A DNA stretch of 64,000 nucleotides, taken from assembly GCF_000661915.1 (NCBI RefSeq), contig NZ_CP007509.1:1-64000 (forward strand), written 5' to 3'. This stretch comes from Stutzerimonas decontaminans. Lineage in GTDB: Bacteria; Pseudomonadota; Gammaproteobacteria; Pseudomonadales; Pseudomonadaceae. Below are positions 32,986-43,772 of this stretch, in pieces (positions within the stretch are counted from its first letter, which is position 1; every line of letters starts with the position of its first letter). The position numbers and the translations under genes were made by a program. The notes below the pieces were generated by a model that searched no databases, was not told where the DNA came from, and was given only the letters and a program-made list of their open reading frames with translations.

Positions 32986-35034
32986 ATGCTCGATCATCCT
33001 GCGCACCCTTCGCGGCGCTCTGCGCTGCCACGTCTTTTTATCGCGGCCCTGGCCGCTGCTTACCTGCCGGCAAGCCTTGCCGATAGCGCCGCTTCCGCGC
33101 TGTCGCTGGGCAGCAGCACCGTCACCGCCAGCCAATCGAGCGGCGGCCTGCCGACCAGCAGCGTGATCAGCTCGGTCGATCTGCTCGGCGGCGACATCCT
33201 CGAACAACAGCCGGTGCTCTACAGCTGGGAGCTGTTTCGTCGCGCGCCGGGGGTGATGCTTACCGAATTCGGCCAGGGCACCAGCTCCGGCAAGCTGTCT
33301 TTCCGCGGCTTCAATGGCGAAGGCGAGGTCAACGCGGTCAAGCTGCTGATCGACGGCATCCCGAGCAACAGCAACGACGGCAACATGCCCTATCTGGACA
33401 TGCTGTTCCCGCTGGAAATCGACGGCATCGAGGTGGTGCGCGGTACCAACGATCCGCGCTACGGCCTGTACAACATCGCCGGCAACGTCGCCGTGCAGTC
33501 GCGCATCGGCGGCGATTACGGCAAGGCGCGGCTCCGCTACGGCAGCTACGACACCCAGGAGCTGCAGCTGGCCAAGGGCATCGAAAGCGGCAACTGGACG
33601 CAGAACTACTTCATCGGCCAGCAGAAAAGCGACGGCTATCGCGACCACGCCGGCAGCGAGCGCACCAGCCTGTCCGGCAAATGGTTCTACACGCCGGATG
33701 CCGGCAACTGGCGCCTCGGCCTGATCGCCCGGCATTACGAGGCCGATGCCGACGAGCCGGGTTACCTGTCGCGTGAGGACGCGTGGCAATCGCCACGCCA
33801 GTCCTACGCGCTGTCGGCCAGCGACATGGGCGAGCGGCGCATGAACCAGCTCAGCCTGCATCTGGACAGCCAGCTCACCAGCGATCTCAGCTGGGCGACC
33901 AAGGTCTGGCTGAACACCCTGGACGACGACCGCTGGGTGCGTTTCTCGCAATCGGCGCCACAGCAGCGGCGTACCAGCGAGGAAAAGCACTACGGCGCGC
34001 GTACCTCGCTGACCTATCGCCCGGACGTGTCCTGGCTGTACGACCTGGCCCTCGAAGGCGGGCTGGACACCGAACAGCAGCGCAACCGCAGCGAGCGCTA
34101 CACCACCGTCGAGCGCCAGGTCGTGACTCAGACCCGCGACCAGCGCTTCGACTACGACAGCTACGGAGCCTACCTGCAGGCGGTGATCCAGCCGGTCGAG
34201 TCGCTGAAGATCATCCCGGCGTTTCGCGTCGACCGCATCGAGGGCGACTTCACCGACGAGCTGAGTGGCAACGATTACGCGATCAACGACTACGGCAGTA
34301 TCGAGCAGCCGAAGATCAGCCTGATCTACACCCCCATCGAGCAGCTGAGCCTGTATGGCAACTGGGGTCGGACCTTCCAGATCGGCACCGGGGCGGCCGC
34401 CTACAAGGTGCCGCCGCGCACCAGAGATCTCTCGCCGTCGATCAATGACGGCTGGGAGACCGGCATCAAGTTCAGCCCGGCGCACTGGATCGATGGCCGC
34501 ATCGCCTACTGGGAGCAGGTGGCCACGGACGAGGTGCGGCGCCGGCTCAACGACCCCAGCGGTGAATCGGAGAACCTCGGGCAGACGCGCCGCTGGGGCT
34601 ACGACGCGCAGCTCAACCTCTACCCCGCCAGCGATCTGAATCTGTGGCTGGCGCACTCCTGGCAGTTCTCCGAAATCGAGAAGGCCGACCCCAGCCTGCC
34701 GTCCAGCCAGGGCCAGCAGATCGACCATGTGCCGCAGCGGCTGTACTCGGCCGGCAGCACCTACCAGGCGACGCCGGACCTGCAGCTCAGCGCCTGGCTC
34801 AACGGCCAGACCGACTACTACCTCGAACGCGAGAACACCCAGGGCAAGTACGGCGGCTACGTGCTGTTCAACCTCGGCGCCAGCTACCAGCTGACCGAGC
34901 AGCTGGCCGTCGACCTGCAGCTGAAGAACCTCACCGACCGCTACTACGAGTACGTCTGGTACGACGGTGTCCAGTCGCTGCATGCGCCGGGCGATGGCCG
35001 CGCGCTGTATGCCGCCGTGACCCTGGACTTCTGA
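32986..35034 (+). CDS. TonB-dependent outer-membrane receptor
   Basis: The 682-residue product is an outer-membrane beta-barrel with an N-terminal plug. A signal peptide (LPRLFIAALAAAYLPASLA) is followed by the plug segment LFRRAPGVMLTEFGQG...LSFRGFNG and EIDGIEVVRGTNDPRYG. The barrel ends in the LKNLTDRYYEYVWYDG box and the terminal phenylalanine VTLDF. The ATG at 32986 follows AAGGAAC; about 300 bp of open frame to its left overlaps DUF2946 and is not signal-like. The cognate ligand is probably a metal complex or siderophore, judged by the DUF2946 and PepSY neighbours. No iron- or copper-specific residue was identified. Confidence 0.9.
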   Translation: MLDHPAHPSRRSALPRLFIAALAAAYLPASLADSAASALSLGSSTVTASQSSGGLPTSSVISSVDLLGGDILEQQPVLYSWELFRRAPGVMLTEFGQGTSSGKLSFRGFNGEGEVNAVKLLIDGIPSNSNDGNMPYLDMLFPLEIDGIEVVRGTNDPRYGLYNIAGNVAVQSRIGGDYGKARLRYGSYDTQELQLAKGIESGNWTQNYFIGQQKSDGYRDHAGSERTSLSGKWFYTPDAGNWRLGLIARHYEADADEPGYLSREDAWQSPRQSYALSASDMGERRMNQLSLHLDSQLTSDLSWATKVWLNTLDDDRWVRFSQSAPQQRRTSEEKHYGARTSLTYRPDVSWLYDLALEGGLDTEQQRNRSERYTTVERQVVTQTRDQRFDYDSYGAYLQAVIQPVESLKIIPAFRVDRIEGDFTDELSGNDYAINDYGSIEQPKISLIYTPIEQLSLYGNWGRTFQIGTGAAAYKVPPRTRDLSPSINDGWETGIKFSPAHWIDGRIAYWEQVATDEVRRRLNDPSGESENLGQTRRWGYDAQLNLYPASDLNLWLAHSWQFSEIEKADPSLPSSQGQQIDHVPQRLYSAGSTYQATPDLQLSAWLNGQTDYYLERENTQGKYGGYVLFNLGASYQLTEQLAVDLQLKNLTDRYYEYVWYDGVQSLHAPGDGRALYAAVTLDF

Positions 35035-35039
35035 GCCGC

Positions 35040-36563
35040 ATGAAGCGCTATCTGTACCTCGCGCATCGCTGGCTGGGCATCGGGCTCGGCCTGTTCGTCC
35101 TGCTCTGGATCGTCAGCGGCGTGGTGATGCTGTTCGTCGCTTACCCCAAGCTGACGCCGGAGGAGCACCTGTCACGCCTGCAGCCGCTGAGTGTCGATTG
35201 CTGCATCGCACCGGGCGCAGCGCTTGCCGCCAGCAAGGACCCGCGCACGCCGCTCAGCCTGCGCCTGACCGGCGCCGGTGGCTCGCCGCGCTATCTGCTG
35301 GACTACGGCGACGGCCCGCTGCTGGCGGTCGATGCGCGTAGCGGCAAGCGCATCGAGCACATCGGCGCTGCCGAGGCACTGGCCAGTGCGCGGCAGTTCG
35401 CGGACGGTGCCGAGGTGCGCTTGCTCGATCGGGTCGAGGAAGATGCCTGGACGCGCAACCACGCCCTGGCCCGCGAGCGACCGCTGTATCGCGTGCAGGC
35501 GGACGATGCCGAAGGTCGGCTGCTGTACGTCTCCAGCCATACCGGGCTGGTGGTGCGCGACGCCACTGCCCATGAGCGGGCCTGGAACCTGCTGGGCGCC
35601 TGGCTGCACTGGCTCTACCCGTTGCGCGAGGTCATGCCGAAGGCGCTCTGGTCGGTGGCGCTGGTCTACGGTGCGCTGCTGGCTGCGGTGCTGGTGCTGC
35701 TGGGCATGCTGATCGGGCTAATGCGCTGGCGCTTCGCCGGGCGCTACCGCAGCGGCTCGCGGTCGCCCTACCCGGCCGGCGCTGGCCGCCTGCACCACGT
35801 TGGCGGGCTGCTGGTCGGCGTCGTGCTGCTGGTCTGGCTGGTCAGCGGCATGCTGTCGATGGAGCCCTGGGGGCTGTTCGAAAAACGCTCGACCATCGAC
35901 GCCGCCGCGCTACGGCAGGCGCCGCTAAATGCCAAGGCGCTGGATATGGATCTGGCGTCCGCACTGGCCCGATTCCGCGGGGCTGGTTTCGAAGCGGTGG
36001 AGCTGCAGTGGCACATGCTCGGCGAGGAGCCCTATCTGCTCGGCCTCGATGCCAGGGGCGAGACGCGCATTCTGCCCGCGGCATCCGCCCGGCCGGCGCA
36101 GAAACACCTTGAGCGCGCGGTGCTGGAGCGTCAGGTCCGCCAGGCCTGGCCGGAACAGCAGCTGCGCTTCGAATGGCTGGAGCGGGAAGATTTCCACTAC
36201 TACGCCCGCAGCGAACCGAGCCTTTACAGCCATCTGCCGCGACGCTTGCCGCTGCTGCGGGTGCGTTTCGACGACCCGGCCGCGACCTGGCTGCACATCG
36301 ACCCCTACAGCGGCACCGTCATTGAGCAACTCGACCAGCGCCGGCGTGCGGTGCGCTGGGCGTTCAAGCTGCTGCACAGCTGGGACTGGCCGCCTTTGCT
36401 GCAACGGCCGCTGCTGCGTGACGGCCTGCTGCTGGTATTCAGCGCCGGCGTGCTGCTGATCGCCATCAGCGGCGTGCTGTTGGGCTGGCGGCGGCTGCGG
36501 GGTCGACCACGGCGAGCCCGGGAGAGGACAGTGCGTGCCGCTCAGCCGCCACGGTTGCCGTAG
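35040..36563 (+). CDS. PepSY-associated transmembrane protein
   Basis: The 507-residue inner-membrane protein starts MKRYLYLAHRWLGIGLGLF, the characteristic first helix with HRW of PepSY_TM proteins, which in several cases act as siderophore- or metal-reducing membrane reductases. Further helices lie near SVALVYGALLAAVLVLLGML, HHVGGLLVGVVLLVWLVSGM and the C-terminal LLVFSAGVLLIAISGVLLGW. Conserved histidines (HRW, LLGAWLHWLYPLRE, GRLHHVGG, KLLHSWD) could ligate heme. It begins 5 bp after the receptor stop, so cotranscription is clear. Its 3' end overlaps the convergent hydrolase gene by 22 bp. Confidence 0.88.
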   Translation: MKRYLYLAHRWLGIGLGLFVLLWIVSGVVMLFVAYPKLTPEEHLSRLQPLSVDCCIAPGAALAASKDPRTPLSLRLTGAGGSPRYLLDYGDGPLLAVDARSGKRIEHIGAAEALASARQFADGAEVRLLDRVEEDAWTRNHALARERPLYRVQADDAEGRLLYVSSHTGLVVRDATAHERAWNLLGAWLHWLYPLREVMPKALWSVALVYGALLAAVLVLLGMLIGLMRWRFAGRYRSGSRSPYPAGAGRLHHVGGLLVGVVLLVWLVSGMLSMEPWGLFEKRSTIDAAALRQAPLNAKALDMDLASALARFRGAGFEAVELQWHMLGEEPYLLGLDARGETRILPAASARPAQKHLERAVLERQVRQAWPEQQLRFEWLEREDFHYYARSEPSLYSHLPRRLPLLRVRFDDPAATWLHIDPYSGTVIEQLDQRRRAVRWAFKLLHSWDWPPLLQRPLLRDGLLLVFSAGVLLIAISGVLLGWRRLRGRPRRARERTVRAAQPPRLP

Positions 36564-38245
36564 GCGGCTTCCTCGCTGTCCTCCTCGCTGGCGCGGGCCA
36601 GCTCATGGGCCAGATGCCGCTTCAGGCGCTGCAGCGCGGCGTCGCTCCAGCCTGCCGGGGCGCTGACGATCCGCCAGGCATCGACATAATCGGCCGGCGC
36701 ATACACATGCCCGTAGCCGGGCGGCGTCGGTGTGGTCACCGCCATGTCCACCGCCAGCTGCAGCATGGTCACCAGCGGGAACCAGCGCAGCGACGGCGAC
36801 ACATCCGGCCCGCGCGGCTCGGCCAGCCAGTCCGGGCGGCGCCAGGCGTAGCGATGGTCGAAGAAGGTGATCGGGTCGCTGGCGTACTGCAGATAGAGCA
36901 GGCGCATCGGCCCCCAGGGGGCATCGACCGGCTCCGGTGTGCCCTGCTGGTTCATGAAGCGCACGAAGCGGCCATCGCGGAACTGCGGGCGCCACTCCGG
37001 GCTGCCTTCGTTGCGACTGTCGGTTAGTGAGCGCCACAGATCGCTGCGAAACGGCGGCCCGCTCCACAGCGCACCGTGGATGGGGTCGCCGAGCAGCTCG
37101 TGCAGCTCCCATGAGCGTTGCGAATGCAGGGCACCGAGGCTCAGCCCGTGCAGATACAGGCGCGGTCGGCGCTCGGGCGGCAGCTGCGTCCAGTAGGCGT
37201 AGATTTCCGCGAACAGCGCTCGGGCCACGTCGCGGCCGTAGTCGGCCTCCACCAGCAATGCCAACGGACTGTTCAGATAGGAATACTGCAGCGCCACGCT
37301 GGCGATGTCGCCGTGGTGCAGGTACTCCACCGTATTCATCGCCGCGGGATCGATCCAGCCGGTGCCGGTCGGCGTCACCACCACCAGCACCGAGCGTTCG
37401 AAGGCGCCGCTGCGCTGCAATTCGCTGAGCGCCAGGCGGGCACGCTGGCGCGGCGTTTCGGCGGCACGCAGACCGACATAGACGCGGATCGGCTCCAGCG
37501 CCGGCTCACCGCTCACCGCCGAGATCTCTGCCGCGGAAGGACCGGAGCCGATAAAGCCGCGGCCGGTGCGCCCCAGTTCCTCCCAGCGCAGCGCGGAGGC
37601 GGCACTGCCGCTTTTCAGCGGTGAAGCGGGCGGCGCCGTTTCCGGCTCGATCAGCGCATCGTACTGGGCGAACGAGGCATCCAGCATGCGCAGTGCCTGC
37701 GCCACCAGCACGTCGGTGGCCAGCGACCAGAACAGCGCCAGCGCTACCAGCACACCGATGACGTTGGCCACCCGGCGCGGCAGCACGCGGTCGGCATGTC
37801 GCGAGACGAAGCGCGACACCAGCCGATACAGCCGTGCCAGCGTCAGCAGGATGAGAAAGGTCGCCAGCGCAGTGAGCACCACTTCGATCAGATGCGCACT
37901 GCTCACCGGCGGCATGCCCATCAGCGCGCGCACCGCGTTCTGCCAGCCGGCGACCTGGCTGAGAACCGCCCCCGCCAGCAGGACGCAGGCGCCGGCAATC
38001 ACCAGGTTGACCCGTTCGCGCAGGTGCTCCGGCCGCTCCGGCAGGCCCAGATAGCGCCACAGCCAGCGCCAGAGCACCCCGATGCCGTAACCGACCGCCA
38101 GCGCCGCGCCGGCCAGCACACCCTGGCTCAGCGTCGAGCGCGGCACCAGCGACGGCGTCAGCGCCGCGCAGAAAAACAGCGTGCCCAGCAGCAGACCGAA
38201 GCCGGACAGCGAGCGCCACGCGGACAGCAGGGGGAGACGCAGCAT
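36542..38245 (-). CDS. Membrane alpha/beta-hydrolase (Abhydrolase_9 type)
   Basis: The 567-residue protein has an N-terminal membrane domain of about five helices (roughly 10-180) and a C-terminal soluble hydrolase domain with the nucleophile elbow HGLSLGALHS (GxSxG). The two-part layout matches the Abhydrolase_9_N plus Abhydrolase_9 family. Its substrate is unknown. The ATG at 38245 (MLRLPLLSAWRSLSGFG) begins the first helix; a frame extending to 38365 is Arg/Asp-rich and rejected. It is divergent from treS across 183 bp. Confidence 0.8.
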   Translation of the reverse strand: MLRLPLLSAWRSLSGFGLLLGTLFFCAALTPSLVPRSTLSQGVLAGAALAVGYGIGVLWRWLWRYLGLPERPEHLRERVNLVIAGACVLLAGAVLSQVAGWQNAVRALMGMPPVSSAHLIEVVLTALATFLILLTLARLYRLVSRFVSRHADRVLPRRVANVIGVLVALALFWSLATDVLVAQALRMLDASFAQYDALIEPETAPPASPLKSGSAASALRWEELGRTGRGFIGSGPSAAEISAVSGEPALEPIRVYVGLRAAETPRQRARLALSELQRSGAFERSVLVVVTPTGTGWIDPAAMNTVEYLHHGDIASVALQYSYLNSPLALLVEADYGRDVARALFAEIYAYWTQLPPERRPRLYLHGLSLGALHSQRSWELHELLGDPIHGALWSGPPFRSDLWRSLTDSRNEGSPEWRPQFRDGRFVRFMNQQGTPEPVDAPWGPMRLLYLQYASDPITFFDHRYAWRRPDWLAEPRGPDVSPSLRWFPLVTMLQLAVDMAVTTPTPPGYGHVYAPADYVDAWRIVSAPAGWSDAALQRLKRHLAHELARASEEDSEEAAYGNRGG

Positions 38246-38428
38246 CGATAACTCCACGATTGGTCTGCAGTTGGATGAGCAAAGCTTATCGCCTGGGCCT
38301 TTCGAGGCATCGCTGTCGCCACGGTTCCCGTCTGCGCCAGGCTGGCGGCGATCAATTCGATGCAACGATGGCCGAGCGGCCGACTCAAACGACTACATTT
38401 CCCTTAGCACAGCGGGAACCGACGTCGA

Positions 38429-40498
38429 ATGAGCACCCCAGACAATAGCTATATCCAGTGGCTGGTCGAGCAGTCCATGTTGCATGCGGCCCGCGAACGC
38501 GCGCGCCTCTATGCCGGCCAGGCGCGGCTCTGGCAGCGGCCCTACGCGCAGGCGCGGCCGCGTGATGCCAGCGCCATCGCCTCGGTGTGGTTCACCGCCT
38601 ATCCTGCGGCCATCATCACCCCGGAGGGCTGTTCGGTGCTCGAAACGCTGGGTGACGACCGGCTGTGGAGCGCGCTCTCCGAACTGGGTGTGCAGGGCAT
38701 CCACAACGGCCCGATGAAACGCTCCGGCGGCCTGCGCGGGCGCGAATTCACGCCGACCATCGATGGCAACTTCGACCGCATCAGCTTCGACATCGACCCG
38801 AAGCTTGGCACCGAGGAGCAGATGCTGCAGCTGAGCCGGGTCGCCGCTGCACACAATGCCATCGTCATCGACGACATCGTCCCGGCGCACACTGGCAAAG
38901 GCGCCGACTTCCGCCTCGCCGAAATGGCCTACGGCGATTATCCCGGGCTCTACCACATGGTCGAGATCCGCGAGGAGGATTGGGAGCTGCTGCCCGAGGT
39001 CCCACCGGAGCGCGACGCGGTGAACCTCGAGCCGCCAGTGGTCGACCGGCTGAAGGAAAAGCACTACATCGTCGGCCAGCTGCAGCGGGTGATCTTCTTC
39101 GAACCCGGTATCAAGGACACCGACTGGAGCGTCACCGGCGAGATCACCGGAGTCGACGGCAAGGTCAGGCGCTGGGTCTACCTGCACTATTTCAAGGAAG
39201 GCCAGCCATCGCTGAACTGGCTCGATCCGACCTTCGCCGCCCAGCAGCTGATCATCGGCGATGCCCTGCACGCCATCGACGTCGCCGGTGCCCGCGTGCT
39301 GCGCCTGGATGCCAACGGCTTTCTCGGCGTCGAGCGGCGTGCCGAGGGCACCGCCTGGTCCGAGAGCCATCCGCTGTCGGTCACCGGCAACCAGCTGCTC
39401 GCCGGGGCGATCCGCAAGGCCGGTGGCTTTAGCTTCCAGGAACTGAACCTGACCATCGACGACATCGCCGCCATGTCACACGGCGGCGCCGATCTGTCCT
39501 ACGACTTCATCACCCGCCCGGCCTATCACCACGCGCTGGTAACCGGCGACACCGAGTTCCTGCGCATGATGCTGCGCGAGGTGCACGCCTTCGGTATCGA
39601 CCCGGCATCGCTGATCCACGCGCTGCAAAATCACGACGAACTGACCCTGGAGCTGGTGCATTTCTGGACCCTGCATGCCTACGACCATTACCACTACAAG
39701 GGCCAGACCCTGCCCGGCGGGCACCTGCGCGAGCTGATCCGCGAGGAACTGTACGAGCGGCTGACCGGCGAGCATGCGCCCTATAACCTCAAGTTCGTCA
39801 CCAACGGCGTGGCCTGCACCACCGCCAGCGTGATCGCGGCGGCGCTGAACATCCGCGATCTGGACGCCATCGGCCCGGCCGAGGTCGAGCAGATCCAGCG
39901 CCTGCATATCCTGCTGGTGATGTTCAATGCCATGCAGCCCGGCGTGTTCGCCCTCTCCGGCTGGGATCTGGTCGGCGCCCTGCCGCTGCCCGCCGAGCAG
40001 GTCGAGCATCTGATGGGCGACGGCGACACGCGCTGGATCAACCGCGGCGCCTATGACCTGGCGGACCTGGCACCGGAGGCATCCACGTCGGCCGAAGGCT
40101 TGCCGAAAGCCCGCGCCTTGTACGGCAGCCTGGCCGAGCAGCTGCAGCAGAGCGGCTCCTTCGCCTGCCAGCTCAAGCGCATCCTCAGCGTGCGCCAGGC
40201 CTACGACATCGCCGCGAGCAAGCAGATCCTGATTCCCGACGTGCAGGCACCGGGGCTGCTGATCATGGTTCACGAACTGCCGGCCGGCAAAGGCGTGCAG
40301 ATCACCGCGCTGAACTTCAGCGCCGAGACCATCAGCGAAACCGTCTGCCTGCCCGGCGTCGCACCCGGTCCGGTGGTAGACATCATCCACGAGCGGGTCG
40401 AAGGCGATCTCACCGAGAACTGCGAGCTGACCTTCAACCTCGACCCCTACGAAGGCCTGGCCCTGCGGGTGGTGAGCGCGGCATCGCCGGTGATCTGA
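38429..40498 (+). CDS. treS: Trehalose synthase / maltose alpha-D-glucosyltransferase
   Basis: TreS interconverts maltose and trehalose by intramolecular transglucosylation, serving osmoprotection and glycogen-linked sugar flow. The 689-residue GH13 protein has catalytic nucleophile D294 in VLRLDANGF, acid/base E338 in SFQELN and the transition-state pair H402-D403 in LQNHDE; the substrate loop is [10 protein letters not shown] (148-157). Length and sequence agree closely with what I recall for the P. stutzeri CJ38 enzyme and differ from the shorter mycobacterial TreS. The Shine-Dalgarno is weak (GGGAA). Phosphoglucomutase lies 1 kb downstream. Confidence 0.92.
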   Translation: MSTPDNSYIQWLVEQSMLHAARERARLYAGQARLWQRPYAQARPRDASAIASVWFTAYPAAIITPEGCSVLETLGDDRLWSALSELGVQGIHNGPMKRSGGLRGREFTPTIDGNFDRISFDIDPKLGTEEQMLQLSRVAAAHNAIVIDDIVPAHTGKGADFRLAEMAYGDYPGLYHMVEIREEDWELLPEVPPERDAVNLEPPVVDRLKEKHYIVGQLQRVIFFEPGIKDTDWSVTGEITGVDGKVRRWVYLHYFKEGQPSLNWLDPTFAAQQLIIGDALHAIDVAGARVLRLDANGFLGVERRAEGTAWSESHPLSVTGNQLLAGAIRKAGGFSFQELNLTIDDIAAMSHGGADLSYDFITRPAYHHALVTGDTEFLRMMLREVHAFGIDPASLIHALQNHDELTLELVHFWTLHAYDHYHYKGQTLPGGHLRELIREELYERLTGEHAPYNLKFVTNGVACTTASVIAAALNIRDLDAIGPAEVEQIQRLHILLVMFNAMQPGVFALSGWDLVGALPLPAEQVEHLMGDGDTRWINRGAYDLADLAPEASTSAEGLPKARALYGSLAEQLQQSGSFACQLKRILSVRQAYDIAASKQILIPDVQAPGLLIMVHELPAGKGVQITALNFSAETISETVCLPGVAPGPVVDIIHERVEGDLTENCELTFNLDPYEGLALRVVSAASPVI

Positions 40499-40577
40499 AG
40501 GCCCTCTTCGCGAGCCCCGTGCGCACGGCTATAGTGCGCAACCGCCCGGGGCTCGCCCTCGCCTTCGAGGACTTCGC

Positions 40578-41183
40578 GTGTCGTTCACCCCGCTTCTTCG
40601 CCGCCTTTCCCTGCTGCTCGCCTGCATGGCGTTGGCCTGCGCACCGGCTCTGGCGCAGATCGCCTGCCCGCCCGGCCAACAGCCGATCTGCCTGGCTGGC
40701 AACTGCCTGTGCGTGCCCGGTTCGGCAAGCGATACCCAGGCCGTGTATGACCGCGTGCAACGCATGACCACGCTGGCGCTGCAGAACTGGATCCAGCAAT
40801 CGCGCGATCGGCTGGTGGCCGGCGGTGTCGAGTCGATGCCGCTGCATATCCGCTCGCAGCTCGAACCCTTTTTCGATCTCGCCGTGCTGGAAAGCGCGCA
40901 CTACCGCGTCGGCGACGAGGTAGCGCTGAATGCCGGCAACACCCTGCTGCGCAACCCGGACGTCAACGCCGTCACCCTGATCGACGTCATCGTCTTCCGC
41001 CACGCCAGCGACGCGCAGGACAACGTCGCGCTCTGGGCCCATGAGCTCAAGCACGTCGAACAGTATCTGGAATGGGGCGTCGCCGAATTCGCCCGGCGCT
41101 ACACGCTGGACTATCGGGCCGTGGAGCAGCCGGCCTATGCGCTGGAACTCGAGGTAGAGAAGGCGCTGGATGCGCGACCCTGA
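40578..41183 (+). CDS. Exported DUF4157-like protein with HExxH-type motif
   Basis: The 201-residue protein has a signal peptide (LLLACMALACAPALA), a Cys-rich start after cleavage (IACPPGQQPICLAGNCLCVPG) and a C-terminal WAHELKHVEQYLEWG. This HELKH string resembles the zinc-metallopeptidase-like motif of DUF4157 proteins. Whether it is a working protease is unclear, as the glutamate of a strict HExxH is present but the third ligand is not obvious. The GTG start at 40578 directly precedes the signal sequence. Confidence 0.7.
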   Translation: MSFTPLLRRLSLLLACMALACAPALAQIACPPGQQPICLAGNCLCVPGSASDTQAVYDRVQRMTTLALQNWIQQSRDRLVAGGVESMPLHIRSQLEPFFDLAVLESAHYRVGDEVALNAGNTLLRNPDVNAVTLIDVIVFRHASDAQDNVALWAHELKHVEQYLEWGVAEFARRYTLDYRAVEQPAYALELEVEKALDARP

Positions 41184-41279
41184 GCGGTCGCAGCGGATGC
41201 GCGGCGCCCGGCTTCAGCGGATCGGATCGGCCGCGGCGCAGTCACATGCCAGACAGATACCGCCAACAGGAGCCGAGCC

Positions 41280-41464
41280 ATGAGTGTGACCGTGACCAAG
41301 CTCGAAGGCGACGACATTCCCGAGCATTTGCGCCACCCGGATATCGCCATGGTGTATCGAGTCACCGATGCCAATGGCAACAGCCGCTACCTGACCGACG
41401 ACGTCGAAGCCGCGCAGCTGGCGGTCAACATCAGCGACCGCCAGCAGCTGAGCCCGACGCCTGA
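41280..41464 (+). pseudogene. Small conserved-looking ORF that has lost its in-frame stop
   Basis: ATG 41280 follows AGGAG and starts MSVTVTKLEGDDIPEHL; about 60 residues look like a real small soluble protein (IAMVYRVTDANGNSRYLTDD). A TGA at 41462-41464 would end it but lies in another frame. As written, the reading frame runs on through the antisense strand of pgm for more than 600 codons. A single-base indel near 41450-41461, real or a sequencing error, would restore a protein of about 61 residues. Function unknown. Confidence 0.5.
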
Positions 41465-41480
41465 GGCCCGGCCTTGGCTT

Positions 41481-43145
<1,665 letters not shown>

Positions 43146-43393
43146 CGGTCAGTCCTGTGCGAAAAGGCGGTACGCCGGCCCAGGCGGGCGTGGCGCGAAG
43201 CGAATGAAACGCCAGTCGGCGCCATTTATCCAGAGCTTCGACCGCATCAGCGCCGGCGGTTCCATGCGCGGCGTTATCCAGCCTGCGACGTTTTGGCCAA
43301 GCGCGCTCGTCGCCCCGCCGGAACCTCCACCGCAGCCCCCTTTCCACTGTTTAGCGGCCCGCGTTCGCGAGCCCGGTTGATCTGGAGGTTCCC

Positions 43394-43588
43394 ATGAACG
43401 ACGAACAAATCCGCCAGCGCGCCTATGAGATCTGGCAGGCCGAGGGACAGCCGGAAGGCAAGGAGGCCGAGCACTGGCAGCGCGCCCGTGACGAGATGGA
43501 GCCCTTCTACAAGGAAGGAGACGCCGAGGCCGGCAGCGTGGAAAGCAGCGTGGCCATTCCAATGCCGAAATCGGACGAAACGCATTAA
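43394..43588 (+). CDS. DUF2934 family small protein
   Basis: The 64-residue acidic protein contains the DUF2934 pattern IRQRAYEIWQAEGQPEGKEA followed by EHWQRARDEM. The family is widespread near glycogen/trehalose and stress genes, which fits treS and pgm nearby, but no biochemical function is known. The ATG follows CTGGAGG with ideal spacing. Confidence 0.85.
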   Translation: MNDEQIRQRAYEIWQAEGQPEGKEAEHWQRARDEMEPFYKEGDAEAGSVESSVAIPMPKSDETH

Positions 43589-43772
43589 CCACGCAGGCAG
43601 GGCGGCGAAGATGCGGCACGCGCCGTCCCGCCCGATTCTGTTGCCACGTTCTCACCCTTCCCATCCTCTGCCCCGGTGCGCTGGAGCCTGTCGCCGCGCG
43701 CTGCTAGAGTGCCGCCGCTTGCCAACCACCGGCTGACAGGACGTCTGCCCAGCCGCCGCACAGGATGCATCC

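Noticed and set aside
32872..34983. A 703-codon minus-strand frame opposite the TonB receptor
   Set aside because: Antisense to a receptor with complete family motifs; the composition is that of a reverse-complement frame.
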